NCBI GenBank assembly: GCA_963931925.1
Contig: OZ007569.1
Span: 23,783,162 to 23,847,161 of the forward strand
Source of the DNA: Onchidella celtica
Lineage: Eukaryota > Mollusca > Gastropoda > Systellommatophora > Onchidiidae
DNA: 64,000 bases
Direction of reading: 5' to 3'
Shown: piece after piece, positions 42,501-54,500 of the stretch
How positions within the stretch are numbered: the stretch's first letter is position 1
Layout of the letters: the number at the start of each line of letters is the position of its first letter
Position numbers and translations under genes: made by a program
Notes under the pieces: model-generated
Databases searched by the model: none
The model's input: only the letters and a program-made list of their open reading frames with translations
Told to the model about the DNA's origin: nothing

Positions 42501-45500
42501 GAAATAAAACAGAGATAATAATTATGATAAAACGCAAAGGAAAAGGAAAGTATCTTATCCAAGCATGTGGGCCTCATTTTAAGTTTATATTATTGGTTTT
42601 ACATCATTGCATGTCTAACAACAGAAAGATGCAGGAATGGAAACAAACCTAGCTGTCATGGTAATAAAATATGTTTGCTGGCACTTCCCAGAAGATGATG
42701 GTCTGTTGGTGGTGGTGGTGATTATATTCATGGAGATACGAGAGGATGTGGAATGGGCCACAGCCTATGTTGTATTTCCGGTATTACCAAATTGTTCCAA
42801 ATCCCAAATTCACAATTGTGTTCCCAAATACGGTGGGTGTTTTAGTGCCCTTGGAATAAAGGTTGTATATTTCGTGAAAAGTCAAGAATATCATTGGTCA
42901 GCTGTTGGAACCCCATTAAAACTAACTTTTGAGGTTGTAGGTAGGGGGCCGTAAGATTGTACATAGAAAGCTACAGCTGACCAGTGAACACTATTGAGTG
43001 TTTTCTCTGTTTGGTTTTGCGACTAGACCACGGTCCCCTACAGCAACCTTAAAGGCTAGTTTTAACTAGGTTCCAACAGTCGATGGACAGTATGGTCTTA
43101 GAAGTTTTTCCCCATCATATGACATTCCTGAACCTTGTTTTCACAAGATATTTGCCTTTCTCTTTCATCATTCAAGTGGAAAAGGTTACTGTGTTGGCTC
43201 GTTGCTTGGAACCTGACGTGGTCAGGAACAATCATGTGATCCAGACATCTCTTGCTCATGCATTTTGCCACTTGATTGGATCTGTTGAGGACATCAATGC
43301 TTCTGTTGCTCAGAGAGCAATCATGTTCCTAGAGACCATCAGACCTGCAGCACTGAAGGTGAATCATCTATGTCATTGTTTTGTAGTATACTCTAAATAG
43401 GAATTCCAGCATTTTTTGGTCAGGAAAAAATGGGTCTTCATTTTTGTTGAAATTTCAAATTTAGAATGAGATCGCTTGAAATGGCTCAGTTTTGCTTTTG
43501 AAATGCATAAATTTCATTATTGGCCAGAGGGTTGGGGTAGGTGCCCCCTTGGTCCCCAACTGGATGCTGTACCAGAACCTTAAAAAAGTTTCAGACATTT
43601 TTTCCTGTCCTATGCGGGAACGGTGTCATTCCTATGTGCAAACTTGACACCAATCCTAGACATTTAATTTCCTTAGGTTTGCTGGCTGGAAAGGAATCAG
43701 TTGATGTTACCTGGTTTCACCAGCTGCTGAAAAACCCTCTTTACTCCAGATCAGTTATAGAACTTAACTCTTTCCGTACTTTTCACCGATACATCGGTTC
43801 CTCCGACTGACGCATTTGGACTAATTTCTGCTGAAGTGCAGTAATAGTGGCATCGGTTGTACCACAAACAACAAAAACACTGGGAAGCTAGATGGACACA
43901 GTATCGTTGAAATGCCCAGGGGTAACAAGGAGAGTACTTTTTGCCGATGTATCGGTCCCCCCGACTGACGCATTTGGACTAATTTGGGCTGAATTGCAGT
44001 ATGGAAAGAGTTAAGTACCACCGAAAGCTCTTCAGATTCACCAACTTATCCTCACTTTAAATTTTTTTTTTCATTCATTTTACAGTGTCTGGTGAGCTGT
44101 CTGGAGTTTCAGTTTGATTCAGTCATAGAAGACAGATCTCTCATTCTGCACAGAGTCCAGCTTTTGGACACTGCCCTCAAGGATGTGCAGATCTTGAGCT
44201 GGGAATTCTTTCTTTGTCGTTTTGACACTTTATCACTTGAGGCTCAGGTGGACTTGGAGAATTCTGGGGATATTCCTTATCCAACTGGTAAGAGAACCTA
44301 GCCACTCAACATTCAAATCAAGTCTGTGAGATAAATGGTGAACAGTGCAATAGTATGACCTTAGCTCTTGTTTGTTTTACCTCCATTTTATGAAGAACTG
44401 GAGTTCTTTTAGTAGGTAGGAGAGTATAACAAGTGCACACTTTGATGCCTGTTTAAATGCAGTGTGGCACTTATCAAACTGTTTCACAATTCTGTTTATT
44501 CTAACTCTTTCTCTTAATATTAAAGCAGCAAATGTTTAACATCAAATTTCTCAGTTGTTTAAATAGTGGAATTGGGACAAATAAGAGCTAAGGCTGCGAT
44601 AGTGGACGGATTGATAATTATTGCCCTCAGGTAGATGCAAAAGAATATGCCTAGTTTTCTAGAAGCATTAGTAAATACAGCAGGGTTAATCATAAATATA
44701 ATTGTGAAAGATTTGGTTCCAAGTCTACCTGAAACAGCGTAATAGCAGATGGACTGGTAGGTACTATTTTCAAGTAAATATGGAAAAAATTCTTAGTTTT
44801 CCATAACCACAAGCAAAGATAGCAGGCATGAATGTGAACATAATATTTAAAAATATAATATTTTGTGCAGTGGGAAGACGGTTCACTTCTATCTTACATT
44901 GCAATATCAGTGATATTTATAGGGATTCCTTCTTTTATTTTGCATCATCACAGAAATTAAGTTTTTGTACTTGACGTGGTTTTCAGTCGGAAATAATGTA
45001 AATATTATTGATATAAATGTTATTATTACATAAACCCATATTTTCCAGATTTAACAAGCAGTGATCGCCACAGCGAGCATTTCCTAAGAAAGCTCAATCG
45101 TGCACGCTTTGCTTTGGCTCGTACGGACAGTGTGAGATCAGTTAGCCAAAGTATTAAAGGGAAACCACCTTACAGACGGGCAATATCAGTGCCTCTGCAT
45201 CTCATCACCAAGGGACTCAACCCACCAAAATGTGAGTAGTTTTCTCTTTTGTTTTTCATTTTTGTTCTTTTCTGATTATTGAGGTTGCTTTTTTTTCCCC
45301 TTCTTTTCTTTTTGTGAGTTCACTTGAGAAAAAAAGAAAGAAAATGTTTACTCTACTTTAACATTAAACAGACATTTCATTAATAGAAGATCGTAAGGAC
45401 CTAAGACGCAAACAGGATATTTTGTGTTGGGGATGGCATGAGGATTCTATAATATATGGCTGTGGCAAAGTTTTGTATTGCAGTAAAATTGTTTTAGTTT

Positions 45501-48500
45501 TTTAGAGATGGGATTTGGAGTTTTATATTATTTTCATCTTTACATTTTTGCTTTCTTAATCATTGTTTACTTGAGGTGAATTCTTGATCCTAAACATTTA
45601 TTTTCCAATGTTGCTCTTGAACCTGTTTGTCCCCCTTTTTTAATACTTATAGTCATTAGACTAGTTTCAGCAGCTGATTTTATTTTTTCATCACAATTTA
45701 ATTTGTGACGTTTAATGTGATTAAATTTTTAGAATTTAGTGTGATTCCCATACTGTAGGTACCTTTTTTGGCTTCCTTCTACTTCTAGATGGCCACTTGT
45801 TATAGTTAGACAATTGTTATTGAATATGATGATTTATTAAAATTTAGCCTTTAAATTCTGGATGTACATCTGGATCAGGAAAACTCACAGTTAATCTGAA
45901 ATAGTAATAAATGCTTTTCTTTTTTTTATTTTGTATTTAATGAGAAAAACATGTTTTCTGAGAATGTTCAGGCGTTGAGTATTTACTTTCTTTTGGTGGC
46001 ATTTTTTCATGCCAATGCTACATGAACCAAAAGAGAGGGATGTCTTCAATATTCTGCAAGCAATATTTGTGGTTAAAATACATTAGAGGTGTGAAAATAT
46101 AAATAACATCATTGCTTGGGTTTGTAATGTCCAGTGAAGTGGGTTTTTACATTTGACACACCTTTTCCAACTTCTTTTACTGTTATTGTGTGCAACTTCA
46201 AGATGTGAAAATATTGATGGTTTTCTAGTTCTGCAACTAAGCATTTAGTTTCATATGATGTAAAATAGTAAAATATAACATTGTGGGGACTGCTTTTGCC
46301 ATATCTTGTTTCACCAAGATAAGTGGGTCAGTTGTCACAGATTTCCGAGCAGGGTCTGCTAACTGGCGGAACAATTCATATGCACAATTTGAGAGGTTTG
46401 AAAAGATTTGAGAATTGATTCTATTCATCAGAAAAGGTAACTTTGTTTAGGTTTTAAAAGAATGTGAGGAACAATGGGTATACACAATGATTATGATAAG
46501 GTGGGTTTTTCGCTATAGCAGCAGTGTTTGCACTAGAGATAATCATCAAATGAATTCATTTTATCCTCCCCCACATGTGTATTTCATTATTATTTTCAAG
46601 TTGATTCTTGTGACGAAGATGAGGCGGAGAGTGAGTACACCAGAATGAAAAGCTGTTCATCTCTCTCATACTCGCTAGCATATAATACCATCAGTCTCAG
46701 CTTTGTTAACCCCAAAATATGTCTGCTTCTCAAGGAACTAACTTGTAATCATTCGTTTAAAAGAAAACAAAACTTTTTTAACAAAATCAGTGAAGTCTGT
46801 GTATCACAGTTATAGCTTTTTGTCTGACATGATGAAATCATTTTTTGGTCTCTGATCTACAAGCTTCATAGAGTATTTTATACAAACTGTTTTCTGATAA
46901 ATATTTTGTTTTGTTTTAATTCTGCAATTCAGTTCAATGTGTTTAAAAGCAGGTTTGAAACATAGAATCATTATTGGAAATGATTTTGCTTTTATTTTTT
47001 AGGGGAAAAATGACATTTTTCAGAATTTCAAAGTTGTCAGGTGCTTCTTTATTCATTCATTTTAGTGGCAGAAACTCTTTTAATATCAGTTTAACAATAT
47101 TTACTTTTATCGAGTTATCAGACAGTTTATGTGTCTTATCATCATTCCTATTCAAGGAAGTCTCGCATTGTGTATATTCCAATGTACGCATCTCTAACAT
47201 TGCCGATCTTCCTGTGGTTCTGGTCCTCTTTACATGGTCATGTATACACAAGTTTAGCTGTCTTGTTATGTCAAGGTAGACGGATACATCAATCTAACTA
47301 AATCTAGACCCTTATCTATGATAAATTTCTTTCAACTCACACAAACAGTAACCTTTAGATAATGTATATTATAGATGCAGAGGATCTTGTCCGACTTCTC
47401 AAATGTATGTATGTGTCCCCATTTTTTTACCCTTGCATTATCTTCTAATGTTTACGCATAACAACCCTGCTTGTTCCAGTCTCATGACAGATGCTGCCAT
47501 TCTTTTCAGTGGTTGAACCAGCCTACAGTCGCAATTTGGGATCTGATGTCTCATAATTTCACATCACACATCTAATTTTACAACCACTCCTATTGGCTCC
47601 TTTCCTTTAATATTTTAAGAGATTTATTGTTCATTTCAGGACTGAAATTTACATGCTTTTCTCAGAAAATGTTTAACTTTTGAGCAGTGATAAGCACAAA
47701 ACTTACTTCTCTTGAAACAGGAAAAATTGTAAACTTGAACTCGGGCTGTATTTATATTTTCAGCTGATCTAGAGTGTGCAGTATTATTTTGATTTGGCAG
47801 TGAACAGTTTTGGTTCTATTTCAGTTTAAAAATTATTCTCATGCCAAGAGTGAAAATCAGAAAGATGAATATTGTGTTCTTCATTGGGAATAACCTTGGA
47901 TTAAAATCTTTTCTTAATGTCTTTCTTGTCTCCAGAAAGCCAGTGCCCTTTTCATTTTCATTTATGCTCAGCAGAGATTCACATTTGGAAATCATAATAA
48001 GATTCTTATCTCGGGGCTTGGTTGGTAAGGACAGGTCTCGTTGACTCATACCTATGTTTTTTTACTGAAGTTAGAGAGAGAAAAGATGTAGAATATGTGA
48101 AGTTCATTATCCAGCCCTGTTCATTTGATTCCATAAACTTTCCAGCTTCTGGGAGGGAAACTTTCGGTTGTGACAGATTTTGTCACAGAATGTTCTTTTG
48201 TTGCAGCTTTATCATATTTTTTTTCTGTTTGACTTCACACGAACTGTCCCAAAACAAGAGCACTTTTGTTTTTTCAGCGACATCAGACAGGAAACCTTCC
48301 ACTACCAGCACCAGTTTTGACAAGCATTCAAAGAGTTTACTGTATAAACGTCTACTTTGTAAGATGTACTGAATTACTGTACTGGATGGTTTTTTTTGGA
48401 TGTGCCGTGTTGCACTCTCACAGCCCCCCTTTGATCATACTACTAATAACAGTATATTGTCTTCTTATTCTGCCTAATTTCTGTTGGTCTATAGAGCGAC

Positions 48501-51500
48501 TTATATGGCTTGAATACACTAGCAGCACATTTGCACAAGAGAATTAATTCGTGAACAAGTGTGATGAATAAAGCTTTGTAATGAAAGCAAACTATTACTT
48601 TCTTCATAGCCAACTCTAATCAGAAATCCTTTTGCTGGGAAAAAAAAAAGTTCAACTGGGAAAATAGAATATGTGAGCTGATACATGTATTGCTCTTCAT
48701 GATTAAAAAAGAAAATAGAAAATGTATGGAGTGACTGTCACTGGAAAGGAAAGAGTAAACATGTCGCAGTAAATGCTATTTGGTATACATTGCAGTATGC
48801 CTTAAAAAGTGCTCTGTGGGCTCTAGCCTACTGGACCAGTCTCCTCATCAGATCTGACCTTCAAGCAGATTGTTTTGTTAACACTGTCATGGACATATGA
48901 AATCCACTGTGATAACCATTGCAAGCAAAGAAGTACTTGATGAAAGTACATTCTATTTCTTACTTTAATCATCATCAGTGTGGCAAACAGGCTATTAAAT
49001 AGCCTTTTCTTTTACATACTTCAGATCCACATACCATGAACTTATTTATCCTGAAAGGGATTTAGTAAAATTCAAAGATTTTTTTTTGAAACATGCATTT
49101 GCCCAACTTGCCTATCGTTACTGTATCAACTTCTGGCTGTATGACGAACTGTAATAAATGACAAATCAGCTTAAAGCTCAAGTGGCAAATCTCCTAGCAC
49201 CGCAAGCTCCCTGCATTAATGATGTACAACATTGTGTCAAAATTAAGGTTTTGGCGACACATCAGTTTGTCATACAATCAACAAAATATGATAAAAGGCA
49301 TGCCACTATCCAGTCCCTAATTTGTAGTGAAAAGTTACTTTAAACATTCAAAACTGTGCCAGGGACAAAATTCTTTTATTGTACAAAAAAAAAACATGCA
49401 GGAGGCAGGGGATACATGTTTGAAAGCTCTATATGTGTTTCCATCCTGACCTTTACTTTGTGTTGATTCTTTATAATAATTATATATATGCATCTTGACG
49501 TGCAAGATTCTGAATGACGTGAGTGGCATTTTGAAATCACATTGTTTTTCTTTGTGTAACAAATTGTCCTAAATGTGGATTTACACAAACCTGTCATAGC
49601 CACCTATGACTTCCAATGCTGCCACTGTAAAGATAATATCTAAAAAAAACTTGCACTACCAATAATTTGCATATTTGACTGACAGTTCATGACAGGATTT
49701 TGAAAAATAATGGATTTTCTTTTCCCACCTCACTGTTCACATGGGACAGAATTATGTTTGACTGTCAGCGTAAAGCATCAGAGATTGGTTACAGAAAGTT
49801 ATCTGGCAACCAGTCAGTCTTTTGTGTTTTTTATCTGGCTTTTGGCCTCTAATTTATCTTCCTCTGTTGCAGTTTTGGGGGCAAATCTACTGCTTTTGCC
49901 ATTTTTATCATCAGCTCAGCCTCATTGTGTCACTAGAAAATGTGACATTGCATTTACATAGGAGACACTAGTTTTGGTGATTTTGGTATATGGAGATTAT
50001 TATTGATATTTTCTAAGTACATGTGTCTGAATTTGCTTTATTACTGGAACTGAAGTATAAACAACGATCCTTACCAGACTGCCTTATCTTGTGTTAGTTA
50101 ATCTTATTCCATATACTGCCCCCAGAGATGTAACTTTTACAGGGAAATAAATAGGCCTACACACTTAGACCCTTTTCGAACACTAAAATAAGTTTACTTT
50201 AAATAACTTGAAGAAGGCAATACATTATGGTGCTCAGACCGATTAACTGGTTGGATGATAAGTATTGGGTTTGTATTCGTCTCAGTGTTGGTTGCATATG
50301 CTTGGGTTTCCACAGATAAAGGATATTATAATGCAACTGATTTCAAGCAAAAACAGACATTTGAGACATGCTGTCTCCAACTTAAATTGTTTCACTTTAT
50401 GTGAAATTGATGCACTGTCTTACCCCTGGGAACCAATAAAGACAGTGATGCTAGGTCTTGTTGACCACTGAAAATAATGAAAATAGTTTGTCTGATCTGC
50501 GGGGAACTTTCATCTGAAAGGTATATATGATTTTCATCATGTATTTTTCATGAAACAGGAAACATTGTTGTAAAGAGACTCAAGCAAGCACATGGTCTGA
50601 GTTGGCTGACATCTTTATTTCCTGCTACCTACATCATAACTGCCTTCCTGCTAGGGAAGCAACTCCTTAAATACTACCCTATAAGGGGAATGAACTACAA
50701 TAACAAATCACAACTGGCACAATAGTACTTCTATTGTATCCCTTGAATAGAATTACTACATGAAACATGATATGACAAAGCATTCCATTACATCTCTTCC
50801 CTCCTCGGATTTGATGCTGTGTAATAATAACTGAGCCAAAGTCGTCAGAGTCAGAGCCTTCGGGGATGGGTTTCAGATTGCTTCAAGGACTAAGTCAATA
50901 ATTATAATCTAAGGCTGAAACAAAACATGAAATGAGCAAATTTCAAAAGTAACGACTGTGTTGAAGTTCTTTGGTTCAAATTGTTCATGGATTAATTACT
51001 GGAGTGTTTATTGTTGGTAGGTAGATATTTGAGACATCTTTAAGGCACTGCCAAATGAATGGAAGACCATCTAGGTCTAGTCTATAGAGAAAAATCTTTA
51101 AGCTTGAGTTTGAGGTTCAGTCAAGCAATAATAATGGCATGATGGATTAGATTCTATTTTGGTGTCACAATGTGTGTGCTCTTCTTAACCACAAGTAAAC
51201 GATGAAACGAATAAGTTTGGATACGAATTGTATCAAATAAATGATGAGACCATAAGGGTCAAAATAAAGGGCGACAAGGCTTAACGAGCTTTTGCCTTGT
51301 TAGTTTGTTGGGGCATAACATCATCATCTGGTGAGTGTCTGCTGGAATTGGAGAATGCCCATAGGAAACGATACGACTTGAACGTAGAATTCGATGCTCG
51401 ATTTTGTTATCTAGATTAGATCTAGAATCATCAGTATCGCTGGTACCGGTAGTCTTCAAAGCGTTTGGGAGGTCTTCTTGTTCTCCTTGGTCTTTGTTCA

Positions 51501-54500
51501 GGTTCAGGAACAGGTTCGGGCTGAATTTGTTGGTTCTCATCACTGTGGTTGGTTTCAACTGGTGTTTCAGTTTCTGCTGTTCCTGTTTCTTCCTTGTACA
51601 GTTCGTCTGGTTCTTCTTCACTTTCTTCTTCCGCGCCAGTTGAATGTTTCGGAGATTTCTTGAAGAAACTGATGTTACGTGTGATAGATTTGTTGTTTCT
51701 TCTCGCGGTGATCATGGAACCTGTCTTAGATTGTACGACATATGGTGTAGGTTCATATGGAGTCATAGGATTGATTTTGGTTGTGTCTTTTACTAACACA
51801 CTGTCTCCAATGTTGATCAAGGACGGTTTAATGTTTGGTTTCTTGTCCGCATGAAACTTCATTCGTTGCTTCGCCTTAGCATCGTTTTGTCTGATGATAG
51901 TGTCAATATCAATATCAGAACAGAGGTCTAGTTCAGTGGGAGGTTCAGGTAACTTCGTTTTCAAGTTTCTACCAAACAGTACTTGTGCTGGTGCTAGTCC
52001 TGTTGTAGAATGTGGAGTTGTCCGGTATGCGAGCAGAAATTTGAACATTTCTTGCTTCCATGATTTTCCTTCAGCTCTTGCAGCTTTGATGGATTTCTTG
52101 ATTGTTCTCATGAACCTTTCAGTTTCTGCATTAGCTCTAGGCCATAGGGGAGTTATCTTTCGGTGTTTGACCCCCATGTTTTGAAGGTATGTTCTGAGTT
52201 CTGTACCATTGAATGGTGGTCCATTGTCGGTTTTCAGTTCATCAGGGATACCGAATTCAGAGAAAATCTTGTCAAGTTTAGGTATAACAGCTTGTGCGGA
52301 TGTGCTTTTCAGCGTGTCTACAACAACATATCGTGAATATTCATCTGTTACGACCAGTAAGTATGTGCCATCTGGCAGGTGTCCAAAGACAGCGCTGAGT
52401 TGTGACCATGGTTTGAGAGGTAGTTCAGACATTCGTAATGGTTCCCTAGTTGTGGAGGGTGTAGCAATTTGACAAGCTAGGCAGTTTTTGACAGATTTCT
52501 CAACTGCACTGCTCATGCCCTGGAAGTAAACCTTTTCTCGTAGCAGTGATAATGTTTTCGTCTTTCCTTGGTGTCCACTGTGTGCAATTTGAACAGCTTT
52601 GTCTTGTAAAGATCTCGGTAAGACAATCTGTTTGCACTTGAGAAGAAGTCCATCCTGAGTGACAGTGAGTTCATTTGCACACTGTTTAAGAGTTTCAAAG
52701 TTTCTGATTTCATCAGGAGGCACTTGTTGATGTCTTGACCAGTTGTTTGTTTTAATGGATTCTAGGACAGCTTGTATTGTAGGATCTTTCAATGTCTCTT
52801 CTTGCACCGTTTCTAGAGTCATTGCCTTTGGAACATCATTTTTTGCAATGTATTGGATGTATTCTTCGGCTATCTTTTCCTCTCTTGAACTTAGTCTCGT
52901 TTGTCGGTGAGGATGTCTACTCATATAATCAGCAGGATTGTCTTTTCCTGGTCTGAAGACAACATTCATGTTATATGCTTGCGTTCGCATGACCCATCTT
53001 TCAATTCTGACTGGTAACTGCGTTTTCGGGTTTCCAAACAGCGTCACAAGGGGTTTGTGATCTGTGTACACTGTGAATGTTGGTGATCCAAACAGATAAA
53101 CATGAAAGTACTCACAAGCCCATGTTACGGCTAGTGCTTCTCTTTCTGTTTGTGAGTATCTTTGTTCAGTTTCAGACAAAGCATTCCATTACAATTGTCT
53201 CTGGATGTCAGTCACTCATAGTGAGCGCAAAGTCAATAATTAAACAGCTACATAGCAATATTCAGTGCGCACCAAGAATTTTGTTAACTGAACACACGTG
53301 TTGTTTTGTCCTGTTTCCAACATGTTGCCATTTTGGACTCTTTAGTGGTTTTATACTTTGCACAGATGATTCAGATATTTGGGAACATTTTGCTTGGAAC
53401 ATAAAGTATTAACCAATATTACTGAGCTCTGTCATAGATTTTGAGCTGGGAGTGGTAATCTCATAAATTTTGGTATTTGAAGCATAGATTGTGCTGGAAA
53501 CCTGAACAAAATATACAATTCTGAAAGACTGATTTTACTGGCACAGGCAATACAGAACTGAAAAATTGAATGACATGAATGGCTTAAAGCAATTGTAGGG
53601 TTAATCCTACTATAAAAAAAAAAAAATTAGTGGCAATTTTTTAGCTCAATGCTGCAGCCTGAATGACAGTGTAAAAAATTGTAAAATTAATTTTCTCAAG
53701 TGTCAAATAATCTAACTTAATGGTTTTTGTGTTGAACTGCTGTGTTCATTAAAATTTCTGGCAAGCTTTTATAAATGTTGTTATGACGGTAAAATACAAT
53801 GAACTTTTTTTGGCTCCCTTTAATAAGCCTTGTGCACAGGTGACTATTTGACATGCATTTAGCTTGAAAATTATTTAGATGAGGGATAGGGTGGATAGAA
53901 AAGGAGAGATTGGGGAGAGAGAGGTGGGGAGAGGGGGAAAACAATGCGATCAAAACAAGACAAAAGATTAAGGGTGAGTAGCAATCCAATTTTTGTCCTT
54001 GGCCCATGAAGTTGCAGCTGCTCTACTAATATGTATAATTAAAAAACAAAGAGATGGAATGAGTTGACTTCTGAGTCAGCATAATTACTGAAGGGATGTA
54101 CAGTTCACTTTAACAAAAATATTGGGGGTTTTTTGGGGGGAGGGGGGGGGGCCACACAAGTTTTTTTTTTTTAAATTTCATATAGAATATTCAATTTGCT
54201 TTTTGTTTTTGTTTTTTTATTATTTCATGTAGACTATTCAATTTGCTTTTTTTTTTTTTTTTTTAATGTTAGTAGGTTCTTTTCGGCACCATCGTAATCC
54301 ACTCACCAATCTATTTACTCCCATATACATCCATGTGCTTAGGAGTCATCTTAAAGGATTCGTTACTAACACACCTGAGATGCCAGGCAAGCATTGGTAG
54401 GGTTGTACAAAACTGTCACCATGCACACCGTTTTATTCAGTCACTGAACTTTTATGTACAGCATTTGTTTATTCTGTTTTTTTTTCTTCTTCTTCTATAT

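Larger units (their letters stand above)
45232..48277. other. UNC79 introns 25-27
   Basis: AT-rich sequence around the two microexons. Open frames at 46974-47279 and 47841-48044 look like chance. No mobile element was recognised. Confidence 0.5.
50569..53193 (-). mobile_element. Internally deleted Ty3/Gypsy retrotransposon with 5-bp target duplication
   Basis: Target duplications ATTGT flank it at 50564-50568 and 53194-53198. On the minus strand the 5' LTR is reduced to its first 19 bp (53175-53193). It joins directly to the RNase H region; gag, protease and reverse transcriptase are missing. The integrase frame, a polypurine tract and a full 3' LTR follow. It is antisense to UNC79 in intron 28. 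Confidence 0.92.

Noticed and set aside
50265..50471. Possible exon after ccacag at 50298 (IKDIIMQLISSKNRHLRH)
   Set aside because: Does not fit the phase-1 frame between exons 28 and 29, and no proper donor is present.
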